Below are positions 1 through 11,330 of a stretch of DNA of 64,000 nt, piece by piece (within the stretch, counting starts at the first letter, position 1; every line of letters begins with the position of its first letter). The stretch covers positions 171,001 through 235,000 of the forward strand of contig JARFJB010000534.1 in the NCBI GenBank assembly GCA_036346205.1, written 5' to 3'. The DNA comes from Vesta saturnalis. Taxonomy: Eukaryota > Arthropoda > Insecta > Coleoptera > Lampyridae. The notes beneath the pieces were generated by a model that was not told where the DNA came from, did no database searches, and saw nothing but the letters and a program-made list of their open reading frames with translations. Made by a program: the position numbers and the translations under genes.

Positions 1-1
1 G

Positions 2-788
2 GGATGCGTACAGGGAGAAGTGTTATTACCCCTTCTGTGGTGTCTTATCGTTGACGCACTGCTGAGGAGATTAAGTGAGGCAGGATACAACACAGTTGGC
101 TATGCAGACGACATAGCAATTGTGACACACGGCAGATTTGAGGAAACTATATCAGTTGTGATGCAAGGGGCCCTAAATCTGGTGGAACAGATGTGTGGAG
201 AGAAAGGGCTGTCAGTTAACCCGGCAAAAATAAACGTTCTCTTAATGCGGAAAAAGAGGCCTGCAAAGCTAAATAACATAGCAATGTACGACGCAAACCT
301 CCAGGTAGTCCAAGAAGTTCAATACTTAGACGTCATACTAGACCGAGAGTTAACTTTCAAGCCACGCCCAGAGAAAATAGCAAACAAGACTACTAAGTCC
401 TTATGGCTTGCAGAAGAATGTTCGGAAACAAGTGGGGTTTATCTCCAAGAATGACCCACTGGATATACACAATGATGACCAAATTAATCATAACGTACGC
501 CTCACTGGGGTGGTGGCACAAGATGCACACCCAGAGCAGCATACGAGGTTCAGCCGCCTAGCTTGCCTTGAAATAACAGGGGTGATGAGAACGATCCCAA
601 CTTTAGCTATGGAGACCCTCTTGAACTTGTCGCCTTTACAACTTGTAAATAAGGCTGAGGCGTTGAAAGGGACATATAGACTTAAAATCCTTAGAGAGTA
701 CAAGTCGTCCAGAGTTGGGCACTATACCATCCTCGACATCTCCAAGACTGACATCCTCAGCGTGAGAATTACAAAAAGTCTCATTTAA
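2..788 (+). pseudogene. Non-LTR retrotransposon reverse transcriptase, C-terminal part
   Basis: This is the tail of a non-LTR (LINE-type) reverse transcriptase that begins before the window. Reading from base 2, the frame gives GCVQGEVLLPLLW, the usual turn before the catalytic centre, then the catalytic box GYADDIAIV with YADD at 101-112. It continues through the thumb region (LSVNPAKINVLLM, then VQYLDVILD) to a frameshift near 410-450. The 408-788 frame then carries the downstream helical region (ITGVMRTIPTLAMETLLNL), typical of I/R1/Jockey-group elements. The 5' end is cut off by the window edge. It is broken and cannot encode a full enzyme. The element class is certain to me; the exact clade is not. 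Confidence 0.85.
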
Positions 789-1480
789 GAAACTGTTTGG
801 TACCAAAATTGCCACACGTAAAAATTGGGAAGAAAACTACAACAAAACAAGTTGCAGTGGATCGTTTGCTATGAAGACGGTTCTAAAACCAGTAATTGTA
901 CCGACTACGGAATGTACGGGAGCAACGGACCATGTCACAGAATCTCTGGAAGCCTGAGGCGTAGAATGACCGTATTTTAAGCCGAGATCTATGTGCTTAT
1001 GGCTACTTTCGATCAACTATTGAAAGAGAAATTTTCCAAAAGTAGTGGCCGACAGCAAAGGGGTCATTTCACCAGTGAACTCATTTGTATTCAACTTGAG
1101 ACTAGCCTTCGAGTGTATGAAAATGCTAAAAACACTGAGTGAAGCCAACACGGTGACACTAGTGTCTATACTAGGTCACCAAGCATTACTGGTGACCAGG
1201 TGGCGAACTAGCTTGCTATAGCAGCAAGAGAAGCGCCCTTCATAGCGCCAGAACGGCCTATAATATTTTTTGTACCACAGCTAAAGCCGAGATAAAGACA
1301 GGATCTCCTTGAAATCACTGCTGGTACTAGAAGGAAACCACAGGACAGATCCACACAAAGATTTTCTTGGGGAAACCAAACAGTAAACTTACCGTGTCTA
1401 TATTAAATCTAGGTGGAGCGAATATAAAGCTTGCGACGGCAATTGCCACCGGACACTGTCGCACGAACCAGCAGAATAAT
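789..1480 (+). pseudogene. Degenerate RNase H domain of the same non-LTR element
   Basis: Downstream of the RT, short in-frame pieces resemble a retrotransposon RNase H domain: CYEDGSKT near 868-890 (first catalytic Asp region), an AEIYVLMA-like piece near 980-1,005 (catalytic Glu region), a VVADSK piece near 1,040-1,060 (Asp region), and TVTLVSILGH near 1,150-1,185 (the common VPGH box, altered). A tail with ATAIATGHCRT near 1,435-1,460 matches the C-terminal LLTGHC-like motif of I/R1-type elements. Stops and frameshifts separate all of these. RNase H after RT argues for an I/R1-like element rather than CR1. The assignment rests on motif order, not on a search. Confidence 0.65.
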
Positions 1481-1494
1481 GAGGTCAGTTGAGG

Positions 1495-2700
1495 AAGTGG
1501 CGTCATAGTGGTGGGGTTAAGAGTGGGGTTAGATTAACACTAATTAAGGACCTTTTACCCCTAATTAAGGTTCTTTTAGCAATATTAAGAGTATTTTTTG
1601 CGGTCAAACCCACTTCGAGGGAAATTTGAATCTGTATTTAAGTTTTTACATTCTGATTGCTTATTGCGAGAAATTTGAACTTGTATTCTAATAAGGGGGG
1701 TCTAACGCTAACTTATAAGATAGGTATAAGGCTTCGTAACCTGGTTTCGGGGCTTCACCCCTTAGCGGGAAATCTGAATTTGTATTTAAGTCTACATTCT
1801 GATCGTTTATTTCGAGAAATTTGAACTTGCATTCTAATAAGGAGGCCTAATGCTAACTTATAAGATAAGTATAGGGCTTCACAACTTGCTTTCGGGGGCT
1901 TTGCTCCCTTGTCGAGGCCCCATTCGCGGAAATTTTGAATTTGTATTTAAGTCTGCATTCTGATTGGTTATGGCGGGAAATATAAATTTGTATTCTAATA
2001 AGGGGCCTAACGCTAACTTGTAAGACGGTGTAGAGCTTAGCAACTTACTCTCAAGCCTTAGTCCCCTTGAATTTGTTTCTGGCGCCATCTATGAGGGGGG
2101 AAATTTGAATTTGTATTTTAATAAGCGGGACCCCATTGCTAACTTATAAGACAGGTATAGGGCTTCACAACTTGCTTTCGGGTCTTTGTCCCCTGGCCCC
2201 TTGGTGGGAAATTTGAATTTGTATTTAAGTCTTTACATTCTGATTGCTTATTGCGAGAAATTTGAACTTGTATTCTGATAATGCTTTGCAACTTGCCCCC
2301 TTGGCGGGAAATTTTAATTGTATTTAAGTCTTTACATTCTGATTGCTTATTGCGAGAAATTTGAATTTGTATTCTAATAAATGGGACACTAATGCTAACT
2401 TGTAATACAGATGTATGGTATCGTGACTTACTGTCGCAGCTTCGCTACCTTCTCCTAGCCCCTTGGTGTGAAATCTGAATTTGTACTTAAGTTTCTGCAG
2501 ATTAAGGCTGTAAATTTCAATCTGTATTCCAATAAGGTAGCTCCGTTGGCGTAAAATCTGAATTTGTATTTAAGTCTCTGTATTACGTTTAGTTATGGCG
2601 GGGAATTTGAATTTGTATTCTAATAAGGTGCCCTAATGCTAACTTGTAAGACATGTGTAGGGCTTCACAACTTGCTCTCGAGGCTTTGCCGCGTGTCACA
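1495..2700. repeat. Tandem array of ~150-165 bp units (orphan array)
   Basis: Diverged head-to-tail copies of an AT-rich unit. Each unit has two related halves, one reading GAAATTTGAATTTGTATTTA and one ending GTATTCTAATAAG, followed by GCTAACTTATAAGACA and a CTTGCTTTCGGG...CCCCTTG block. Unit starts are near 1,614, 1,765, 1,925, 2,205, 2,465 and 2,550, and some units are partial. The 1,495-1,600 leader (GGGGTTAAGA, CTAATTAAGG) resembles the inner part of the terminal repeat of the element at 4,698-6,172, so this is probably a truncated copy of that element. Small ORFs here are not genes. Confidence 0.8.
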
Positions 2701-3160
2701 ACTTTGTTTTCAATGTTTTATTAAATCTTTCAGTCTCTTCAGAAAGAAATTAAAGGTAATATTAAGACTACAAACTGTAGGAAATTGGAACAGTCATCCG
2801 AGGGGTCAGAATTAATTATAATAGGTATTAAACAGATATAGAAATACATTGCGTTATATATTACAATTAGAAAGTATGGGCTCGTTATACACATCGAATT
2901 ATTGGTTAGAAAGGGGATTGGAAGAACAATGTATAGATTTAAATTATAAAATTAAAATTAAACTGGATGTACTAAAACATACCCCTAGTAGATATGAAGA
3001 CAGAATTTTATTTTGTGTGTAAAATTGTATGTTGTAAATTGTAATGTTTCTGATAATTAAATAACATTTGTAAAAATGTAAAGTCACCGATTTGTTTATG
3101 TAAAAATAAAAGTCCAGTTTCTTTTTTAATTTAAACGATCCCTAAGCTCTTTTGGGTGGT
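2701..3160. other. No recognisable feature
   Basis: AT-rich sequence with short runs of A and T. I see no coding frame, splice structure or repeat boundary that I can support. Confidence 0.6.
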
Positions 3161-3164
3161 CTCG

Positions 3165-3595
3165 ATTATGTTCGGGAGGATTAGAGTGGGGATTGCCGAA
3201 ACAACCTTCGCTGAAAGCCTCGCGTTTAAAAATTTTACCTATGTGATGACCGGAAGGCTCTAAGTACTTTATATTATTCAGTTATAAGCAAGACCATTAA
3301 AGTGAAATGTGTTGTGATTGTAAGCAGCTGTTTACCCTGTCAAGGCGTTCGTCCAACATGTTTATCGTCAACAACCCTGGTAAGTACTCGTTTTTTATTT
3401 ACTTTACTTAATTGCTAGAGGCCTGATTTCATATAGGTAAAGTTTAGCGACGCGGGGCTTTCAGAGAAGTCTGTTTCGGCGATCCCCACATATTGGAGTC
3501 CCCACATATCTTCGGGAGTTAAGGAGTGGGGGTCGCCGAAACAGCCTTCGTTGAAAGCCTCGCGTCGCGTAATTTTACATATATGAAAATTCCAT
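3165..3595. repeat. Short palindromic repeat, one full copy and one half copy
   Basis: At 3,432-3,590 two ~65 bp arms face each other. The left arm reads GACGCGGGGCTTTCAGAGAA...TTTCGGCGATCCCCACA and the right arm is its reverse complement (TGGGGGTCGCCGAAACAGCC...AAAGCCTCGCGTCGCG), separated by ~35 bp. A second, right-arm-only copy lies at about 3,170-3,245. This could be a small foldback or MITE family. The arms can form a long hairpin. No coding role is supported; the 142-codon minus-strand frame across it is incidental. Confidence 0.65.
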
Positions 3596-4540
3596 CTAGG
3601 GTCGAAGAAAGACCCCGAAAAGAAACCGACCCCACCCCCAGCATCAAACTCACACCCCCTTTGTCCTATACGGGCCAGGGCGTGGCTACTTAATACTGCC
3701 AAAAAGACCTTACTCTCACCGTTAAGGGATGAAAATTCAATCAAGGGGTTGAATAACGCGCCCCCAACGAAGCCGCTATAATAGGGTTGGGAAATGGCCA
3801 CGGCCACGTGAGCGTGGCTTCCCCCACTCCATTTTGTCCTCAAGCCCTCCCCTTCTACTTATACCTACTATTATCTTATATTACTATTATAAAAGTTTTT
3901 GTTCAATGTAAACAATGCTAAGTAGGTACCTGAATATATAACATTGAGTTATCTTATACTTAGCGTCCTTTTTTTTAGTATAAAAATTGTTGTAATTTTG
4001 TATTCTTATATGACTTTTATTGGGCGAGGGGGAGGGGCGGCATGTCACGTTTTCCATCGGGCGGCAGAACTGCTAGCGCCAGCCCTGATCCTTCTATTGG
4101 AAATATCAATAAATAAATGAACTTGTTACACCACATTTGATCGTGTCAGTAATTCAACTTTTTTACCATAATAAAAATATGATGAGCCAACCCATAACTT
4201 TCTTATGCCTGAGTAAAATTGCATTAACAAATATATAGCAAAATGAGTCGCAGAACGACTATTACGAACTCGTTCCATATTTCTCCTAATATTAAATTAA
4301 CAATTTACTATAATTACTTACACCTAAGCAGTTTAAAAAATCTGATGTGACCTGCACATAACTTTCTTATGTTTCCATGTTGCGTTAGTAAAGACTACAT
4401 AGATTAAAGAGAGAAGGATATTTTTCATTATTTCATATTATTACGTGTATGAAATGTCTAAAGTATGGTATTATTTCTTCCTTATATGTTTCTATACGTA
4501 ATTTATACTAAAACCTTGTACAATCGAGTTATATTTGATG
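3596..4540. other. GC-richer patch followed by AT-rich DNA, nothing assigned
   Basis: 3,596-3,860 and 4,020-4,100 are clearly more GC-rich than the surroundings (runs of C, GGGCGAGGGGG). I found no start, splice sites or recognisable protein in either strand. The rest is AT-rich without a feature I can name. Confidence 0.5.
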
Positions 4541-4544
4541 TATT

Positions 4545-4696
4545 TTTAACACTAATGGGAGAAATTAATAGATAAATAGACCGTACGATTCTTAAAATAC
4601 TTATCTTTCTTGGGTTTTCTAATGGTGTATTTGTATATTAAAGTTATACAATCTAAACGTTTCGATAACACTTACTGTTATCTTCATCGGTAGTAA
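4545..4696 (-). repeat. Penelope-associated repeat with hammerhead-like motif (mutated core)
   Basis: This stretch is homologous to 54,390-54,530 (shared CTTATCTTTCTTGGG-type, TCTAATGGTGTA and ATCTAAACGTTTCGATAACA segments). On the minus strand, 4,690-4,659 reads CCGATGA, a GATAAC/GTTATC stem, then GAAAC and the palindrome AAACGTTT. That is the layout of the small hammerhead ribozymes described from Penelope-like elements, but the core CUGAUGA is CCGAUGA here, so this copy is probably inactive. It directly abuts the foldback element that begins at about 4,698. Confidence 0.55.
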
Positions 4697-4697
4697 T

Positions 4698-6172
4698 ACT
4701 TGAGGACAAAAAACCTCCGAGTGAGCCAACTTGAGGACAAAAGCCCCCAAGTGGGCCCACTTGAGGGCAAAAACTCGAATGGGACCACTTGAGGGACAAA
4801 ACCTCCGGTGGTCAGGCGACCATTTTGTCTGGGTTAAGAAGGGTTTAAGTCTAGATAAGGTCCTTACGGCTTCATTAAGGCAAGGCTAAGACTAGACCAC
4901 AAACACTACTTTTACCTGTTTGATTGTACGTAGGCGGGGTTAAGACTAGACCACACCCAGTCCTTTTACCTAATTGGTTGAGCCCACCCCACTGGCTGCT
5001 AATTTGCCCTTATCCCTATGCTCACCAGTAGTGCTCTGCTTGGAGGTCTAAGTCTCTGCATTCTGGTTGTTTATAGCGAGAAATTTGAATTTGTATTCTA
5101 ATAAGTTGGCCGTAATGCTAACTTGTAAGACAGGTGTAGAACCGCGCAACTTGCTCTCGGGGCTTTGCCCCCTTATCGCAAATTTGATTTGTATTTAAAC
5201 CTCTGCATTCTGCTTGGTTATGGCGGGAAATTTGAAGTTGTATTCTAATAAGGGGAGTCTAACGCTAACTTATAAGACATGTGTAGGGCTTCGTAACCTG
5301 GTTTCGGGGTTTCACCCCTTGGTGGAAGATTTGAACTTGTATTTAAGTCTCTACATTCTGATCGTTTATTTCGAGAAATTTGAAATTCTATTTTAATAAG
5401 GGGGTTCTAACGCTAACTTATGAGACATGTAACTTCGTAACTTGCTTTCTGGGCTTTGCCCCCTTGTCGAGGCCCCATTGGCGGAAAATTTGAATTTGTA
5501 TTTAGGCCTCTGCATTCTGATTGGTTATGGCAGGAAATATGAATTTGTATTCTAATAAGGGGCCTAATGCTAACTTGTAAAACAGGTGTAGGGCTTAGCA
5601 ACGTACTCTCAGGCCTTCACCCCTTGACAAAAAATTTGAGTTTATTTGTGGCGCCATCTATGAGGGGAAAAATTTGAATTTGTATTCTAATAGGCTATTG
5701 CTAACTTATAAGACACATAGGGCTTCGCAACTTGCTTTCGGGTCTTAGCCCCCTGGTCCCTAGGCGGGAAATTTGAACCTGTATTTAAGTCTCTACATTC
5801 CGATGGCTTATTGCGTGAAATTTGAACCTGTATTCCAATAAGGGGCCTAATGCTAACTTATAAGACAGAGATATGGCTTCGCAACTTGCTTTCGGGTCTT
5901 TCTCCCCTGGTCTCCTCGGCTAGAAACTTATTTGTGTTAAAAAAAATTTTACTTATATGACTGGGTGTTTTCTAGGCTTAGCCCCGCCTACGTACAATCA
6001 ATCAGGTAAAAGGAGTGTTTGTGGTCTAGTCTTATCCTTGCATTAATTAAGTCGTAAGGGACTTATCTAGACTTAAACCCCTTTAACCCAGACAAAATGG
6101 TCGCTAGACCACCGGAGGTTGTGTCCCTTCAGTGGCTGGACTCGGAGTTTTTTTGTCCTCAGGTGGGCTCAT
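4698..6172. mobile_element. Foldback-like non-autonomous element with internal tandem array
   Basis: The two ends are long inverted repeats. 4,698-4,990 and 5,965-6,172 match in reverse complement, including CCTCCGGTGGTC, GCGACCATTTTGTCTGGGTT, GTTTAAGTCTAGATAAG, AAGACTAGACCACAAACACT and GTACGTAGGCGGGG. The outer ends consist of short (~28-30 bp) subterminal repeats around TTGAGGACAAAA, about four on the left and two on the right. The inside (5,040-5,950) is an array of the ~150-165 bp unit also found at 1,610-2,700. There is no coding capacity. Long terminal repeats built of short repeats around a repetitive core is the foldback layout. I could not identify a clean target-site duplication. 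Confidence 0.75.
5040..5950. repeat. Tandem array inside the foldback-like element
   Basis: About six diverged copies of the same ~150-165 bp unit as at 1,610-2,700, with unit starts near 5,043 (partial), 5,177, 5,333, 5,482, 5,660 and 5,763. The units keep the order GAAATTTGAATTTGTATT, CATTCTGATTGGTTATGGC, GTATTCTAATAAGGGG, CTAACTTATAAGACA. Small ORFs are incidental. Confidence 0.8.
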
Positions 6173-6970
6173 TCTACTGGTATAGTTCTTCTCAAAACCT
6201 TTTTGTTGTGCGTCGTAGTTTGTCGATTACCTTCTATCGCATTAAGTTGGTAGTAATGCAAAAAACGTCACGTTAACTCTAAATTTTCTGGATGGCTCTA
6301 GTTTCAAACAGTGACACATTAAACGTAAACTAGAAAGGTATAGGTCATTGTTTTCATAGTTTAAACTGTTTAAACATATTTTAAAAAGTGGAAATTAATT
6401 TTTAATTAATTTATTTATTTAGATTACTAAAAATATGCCAAGATACAACGAAAAAGAGCAAGCATTTATATTAAAACTACTTGCGTACTTTATGTTGGAA
6501 TCATAAAGAAAAACGCTGATACTTTACACTGTATCTTTGCTTTTTGTGGAACTCTGACCTCTAGGAGGTAGCTTTTTTATTTGAGGCCATTATTTACTTC
6601 TTTAGAGGCTTAAAAGTAGAGGTGATATACATTTTGAATATTTTTTGAAATAAAAAATAATAATAATGGTAGTATTATTATGTGTGCGCAGATGTAACGT
6701 CGCCTGTTACGAATTCTATCACGCGTCAATAACATTATCATATCAAAAGTTACTATATCCGTAAATAGAGCATTTGCTACCTAAAATTTCAAATTTTGAT
6801 GAAAAATCACCATTTAAAAAATCGAAAAATAGACTTTACCCAGAAAAATTAAAAAAATAAAAATCAAGTGTAGTTTAGTTATTAGTCATTATTTGGAAAT
6901 GCCTATTAGAGCCACCTGTAAACTCTTAGCTGGCACGAATTGATTCGAAAAAACTACATATCAAATAATA
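6173..6970. other. No recognisable feature
   Basis: AT-rich sequence without a supported coding frame, exon or repeat boundary. Confidence 0.6.
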
Positions 6971-6974
6971 ACTT

Positions 6975-7165
6975 ACTTTAAAAATGGCGCTTTTCTAGAA
7001 CACAGTAACTGCATAAATATAATAGGCGTATAAAAAACATGTCGAAAACAGTAAAATCATGCGCGCACGATAATGATTATTGTCCGATTTTTAGGAATCC
7101 ATAGAAATGTAAGAATTATAAGTTCTTACCTTTTGCGTTTTTAAAGGATAGAAAACAGAAATTTT
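6975..7165. repeat. Dispersed repeat, copy 1 (second copy at 45,070-45,260)
   Basis: Both copies share CTTTTCTAGAACACAGTAACTG-like sequence, TAATAGG(C/G)GTATAAAAAACATG, AGTAAAATCATGCGC(G/A)CACG and TTTTAAA(G/T)GATAG in the same order and orientation, with scattered differences. The family is unknown to me and has no coding frame. Each copy lies just outside an inserted DNA element (7,170 and 45,309). Confidence 0.7.
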
Positions 7166-7169
7166 GTAT

Positions 7170-7894
7170 ATACCGGGTGTAAATTAAATAGGGGCCCCTG
7201 TAACTTTTGAACAGGTCGTTAGATATTGTTCAAGTTTTGATGGGTTATACTAAAGCCAGTTTGGGATTTTTTTACATAAAAAAACAATATGGCTGACTTC
7301 CGGTTTCACCGGAAACGACACAAACGCTGAAAATTTGAGTGGAACAACCTGTTTATTTTTACATGTTTGGATTCTACAGCTTCAAATACAGACAGTTCAT
7401 CTGCCAAATGTCAATTCAAACGACATTTTACTTTGACAGAGTCGGCTTCAGGAGCATGTTAATATTTAATATACAGGGTGGCCCATGTATGTTTCTATTA
7501 GGAACAATGAGTTTTAGTTTAAAAAAACCGTAATTTTTTAATTTGATCGTTAACAAACTTCATAAAAATTAATTATAAGAAAAATAATACTGTGGGGGTA
7601 ATTGTACGTCAATTATCTATAATTTAGATGACGTCATAATGATCTAAAATTTAAAAAAATAAAATTAAAAAGGCGCCTGAGTTGACATTTGACAGATGAA
7701 CTGAGTGTATTTGAAGCCTTCGAATCCAAATATGAAAAAATGTACACGATGTTCCATTTAAATTTTCAGCTTTTGCGTCATTTCGGGTGAAACCGGAAGT
7801 CGGTCATATTGTTTTTTTATATAAAAATCCCAGACTGGCACTAATATAACCCACCAAAATTTGAACAAAATCTAACGACACGTTCAAAAGTTAC

Positions 7895-7902
<8 letters not shown>
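7170..7902. mobile_element. Palindromic MITE-like element, right end lost in AT repeat
   Basis: Two arms match in reverse complement: 7,173-7,440 and about 7,688-7,900. Shared blocks include GTAACTTTTGAAC, CTTCCGGTTTCACC, TGACATTTGACAGATGAACT (reverse in the left arm), AATATGGCTGAC and GGATT(C/T)(T/G). The left end starts TATACCGGGTGTAAATTAAA. The matching right terminus is missing: the arm stops at GTTACAGGGA and runs into the (AT)n tract. The centre contains TACAGGGTGGCCC (about 7,479), a mariner-type terminus. There is no transposase, so this is non-autonomous. Confidence 0.7.
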
Positions 7903-7978
<76 letters not shown>

Positions 7979-7985
7979 ATATATA
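7900..7985. repeat. (AT)n microsatellite joining two truncated elements
   Basis: An AT dinucleotide run of about 85 bp, ending ATGTATGTATATATATA. It replaces the right terminus of the MITE on its left and the first ~45 bp of mariner A copy 1 on its right. Confidence 0.9.
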
Positions 7986-10849
7986 ACTATCCATCGTAGA
8001 GGCTTCCGCAAAAAAAAGTTATTACTAAAACGGCCAATACAAAAACCTGGAAAATATTTTCAAGTTTCTAAAATGGCCGCTAGGGGGCGCAACTGAAATC
8101 TTGAATCTAAAAGAGTGATGTTTCTGTGAATTCTGCTATATTAACCTAATAAATAAATAACTGATCTTTAAAGTCGAAGATAATCTGAACTTTTTTGTTT
8201 GGCACTTTTTGACGTATGTCTAAAAATAAAGTGGTGGGGGGGGGGTATTCAAAGGTTTTCTTAAATAACCCCCTGTATCTTCGAAACGGCGAAGCCGATT
8301 TTGACAAACTTGGGTGTATTGAAATGAGCTATTCTTGGGCTACAAATGTTATAATATTTGAAGTTTTGTTAGTTTCACATGTCGTCGCTAGAGGGATTTG
8401 TTCAACATTCCGACAGAAACGGTTAATTTTCGCAAAAAAATTAAATACATTGGTATGACTTTTTTTCATGAACAAGTAGCTAAATGGTGCCAAACAAGCT
8501 CGCGAAAACCGTATCTCGATATCTGGTCCCTAACCTAAAATATCGGTCAAAGAAAGCTTTATACGAAAATTCCTTAAATTTTTATATTTTTTAACTATAT
8601 TTTTCTGGAATTGTTTCTATTATGTAACTTGTGGCCCTAAAAAGGACCTATTTAAAGGAGGAAGGTTTTTAATGCCCCCGAAATACTCGAAATGCTGACC
8701 ATCACGCTCTATGCATTGCTGAACCCTCTCATGACAAAACTGCAGCTTCAATTTCGGCTCTCGGTATGTTACGTATTGCGTTACGAATCCGGTTTTTCAC
8801 ATCTTCTCTAGTAGTAGGTTGAGTCCGAAACACGATGTCCTTTAAGCGCCCCTATAAATAAAAATCAAAGCAAGTTAAGTCTGGCGATCACGGAAGGCAT
8901 GGAAACAGACTTCCTCTTGCAATTCATCGCTGTTGAAATACTGCATTAATATGGTCTCCCACATTAATAGCAAAATGTGCTGGGCAATCATCCAACTGCA
9001 AAAACAATTTGTGCCTTTTTTCCAGCGGCACATCTGCCAACAACAACGGTAATTGATTGGCCAAAAAGTCAAGAAATACGTTGCCATTTAGGGATTGATC
9101 GAAAAAATATGGCCAAATAATCCTACCTCCCAGTATGCCACACCATACATTTAAACTCCAACGTCCTTGGCGCTGAACTTCACGCAACCAATGGGGATTT
9201 TCTGCAGACCAATAATGCATATTGTGCAGATTGACTCTCCCGTCACTACTGAAGGTGGCTTCATAGGTCCAAAGAATTTGAATAAAATTCTCTATTTTCG
9301 CGTATCACGCCTAACATCCAATGGCAATAGTCTAACCTTCGATCAAAATCTTCCTCTTTCAAGGCCTGATGCAAAACGACATGATATGGGTGCATCCTTA
9401 AAGTAATTAAAAAAAGTTTAATCGAATACCTATATATTTTGATGGCCATTAGAACTTATCTACGGTCCTTCAAAATATTTTGAACCGTTGTCCGTGATAT
9501 GCCCAACTCAGTGGATAATGCTCTTGTGCTAACATGAGGATTTCCTTTAATGTAGCCCAGTACACGCTTAACATTTTCTTGTGCTCTTCCAATTCTTTGC
9601 CGTTGAAACGTAAGCCGAAAACTACCATTGGCGTAAGCTCGCCACTAATCGGGGAAAAACTCTTACATCGCAAGTACGTCGATTTGGATATCGAGCCGCG
9701 TAAAGACATTCAGAATAAACCGCGAGCGTATCAACAGCTTCATTATTCGTAAAACGCATTTTGAAAGTACAAAAATTGCTCAAAGTAACGCGAAAGTATT
9801 GACAACTATTGACAATTTGAGGATTATGCATGTTTTGTTTAGATATTTGTTTCCATTGCCTGCTTCAATGAATTGTATTTTTCGTATATATCCATAGTGA
9901 CTAAGCATTTAAACAAACAAAAAGTAGGACTTTCGTATAACTTTTAGCATAGTAATCCGTAGTAATTTCAGAAAAGGGTGATTTTATTCTGGTGAATAAA
10001 TTTACAAACATTTAAAATCGCAATTTCTAGGTAACCTATTCAAAGCCGAAATTGAAGCTGCAGTTTTGTCTATCCATAAGAGGCCTCAGCAATGCACAGA
10101 GTGATGGTCAGCATTTCAAGCATTTATGGGGGCATTAAAAACCTTCCTACTTTAACTCCATCCTTTTTAGGGCCACAACTTACATAATAGAAACAATTCC
10201 AGAAAAATATAGTTAAAAAAGAAATCTAAGGGATTTTCGTACAAAGCCGATATTTTAGGTTAGGAACAAGATATCGAGATACGGTTTTCGCGAACTCGTT
10301 TAGGCGTCATTTAGCTACTTGTTCATGAAAAAAAAGTCATACCAATGCATTTAATTTTTTTGCGAAAATTAACCGTTTCTGTCGGAATGTCGAACAAAAT
10401 CCTCTAGCGACGACATGTGAAACTAACAAAACTTCAAATATTATAACGTTTGTAGCCCAAAAATAGCTCATTTCAACGCGCCCAAGTTTGTTAAAATCGG
10501 CTTAGCCGTTTCGAAGATACAGAGGGTTATTTAAGGAAACCTTTGAATACCCCCACCACTTTATTTTTAGACATACGTCAAAAAGTGCCAAACAAAAAAA
10601 GTTCAGATTATCCTCGACTTTAAAGATCAGTTATTTTTTTATTAGGTTAATGTAGCAGAATTCACAGAAACATCACTCTTTTAGATTCAAGATTGCAGTT
10701 ACGCCCCCGAGCGGCCATTTCAGAAACTTGAAAATATTTTCCAGGTTTTTACATTGGCTGTTTTAGTAATAACTTTTTTTTTGTGTAAGCCTCTACGATA
10801 GATAATTTCCCAGATACATTACCTCGCATTCTTAGTTGGCCATCCTGTA
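7986..10849 (-). mobile_element. Mariner-like element A, copy 1 (long terminal inverted repeats)
   Basis: A ~2.86 kb DNA transposon with a decayed transposase on the minus strand. The inverted repeats are about 780-800 bp each: 7,986-8,765 pairs with 10,045-10,849. Compared with the complete copy at 33,740-36,557, the left terminus (CAGGGTGGCCAACTAAGAAT) is missing, replaced by the AT microsatellite. The right end reads ...GGCCATCCTGTA at 10,849, with terminal TA as for mariner target sites. The inner part of each inverted repeat includes the 3' end of the transposase gene, so part of the coding sequence is present twice in opposite orientation. It lies against a Penelope-like fragment at 10,855. 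Confidence 0.85.
8669..9759 (-). pseudogene. Mariner-like transposase, element A copy 1
   Basis: Start ATG at 9,759 (MRFTNNEAVD), stop at 8,669. The N-terminus is a DUF4817-type helix-turn-helix region (NNEAVDTLAVYSE, AARYPNRRTCDVRVFPRLV). A small intron, recognised by comparison with copy 2, lies at 9,397-9,460, but its donor is GATAAG instead of GTAAG. The second exon gives MHPYHVVLHQALKEEDFDRR (residues before the catalytic core), then HYWSAENPHWLREVQRQGRW, and a QLDDCPAHF box for the second catalytic Asp. Frameshifts (for example near 9,250-9,300 and 8,880) and a lost stretch in the helix-turn-helix region make it a pseudogene. The last ~33 codons lie inside the left inverted repeat. Confidence 0.8.
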
Positions 10850-10854
10850 CAACC

Positions 10855-11330
10855 GTGCCATCTTGTAAAAGCCTTCATAAATAATGGTTTCAAGAAACGA
10901 CTAATTAATAAGTCATTTTAACCGAGACAAACATGCTTACGGATGTTAAATCTACAACTTCAAATAAGTTTCCTATTTTACCTTTCCTTACAAGCACAAA
11001 GAACAATAGTGGTGAAATATTACAAAAGCATAATATAAGAGTAGTTTTAAAATTCTAAATTTTCGGAATTCTACTAAATACCAAATACCAGGACATATAT
11101 GTGGTATTTACGAAGTACCATGTTGTTGTGATGTAGTCTATGTTGGTGAAACTGGAAGAAGCATGAAAATTTGGGAGCAAGCGCTTTTTCTTAAATCAAA
11201 TATGTCTCAAACAATATACATTCTGACAGTCAAAATGCTGCCCCTAAAAAATTTGCTGCGCCGTGCAGAAGCACCAGTTACACCTGGCTATCAGCGGCAC
11301 TAAAAGGATATATATGCAACTGAATATTTT
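10855..11330 (+). pseudogene. Penelope-like element remnant: RT tail plus GIY-YIG endonuclease
   Basis: Plus-strand pieces read KAFINNGFKKRLINK (10,870-10,915), then KFPILPFLTSTK ... GEILQKHNIRVV (10,960-11,050), the segment between RT thumb and endonuclease in Penelope-like elements. PGHICGIYEVPCCCDVVYVG follows at about 11,090-11,150. The GIY and YVG pair with the TGRS that follows is the GIY-YIG nuclease signature. The 5' part is missing where mariner A ends, so the transposon probably inserted into it or removed the rest. Frameshifts at ~11,060 and loss of the C-terminal end show it is dead. Confidence 0.75.

Noticed and set aside
3415..3843. 142-codon minus-strand frame
   Set aside because: It crosses a palindromic repeat, has no recognised domain, and its frame is not kept in the half copy at 3,165-3,245.
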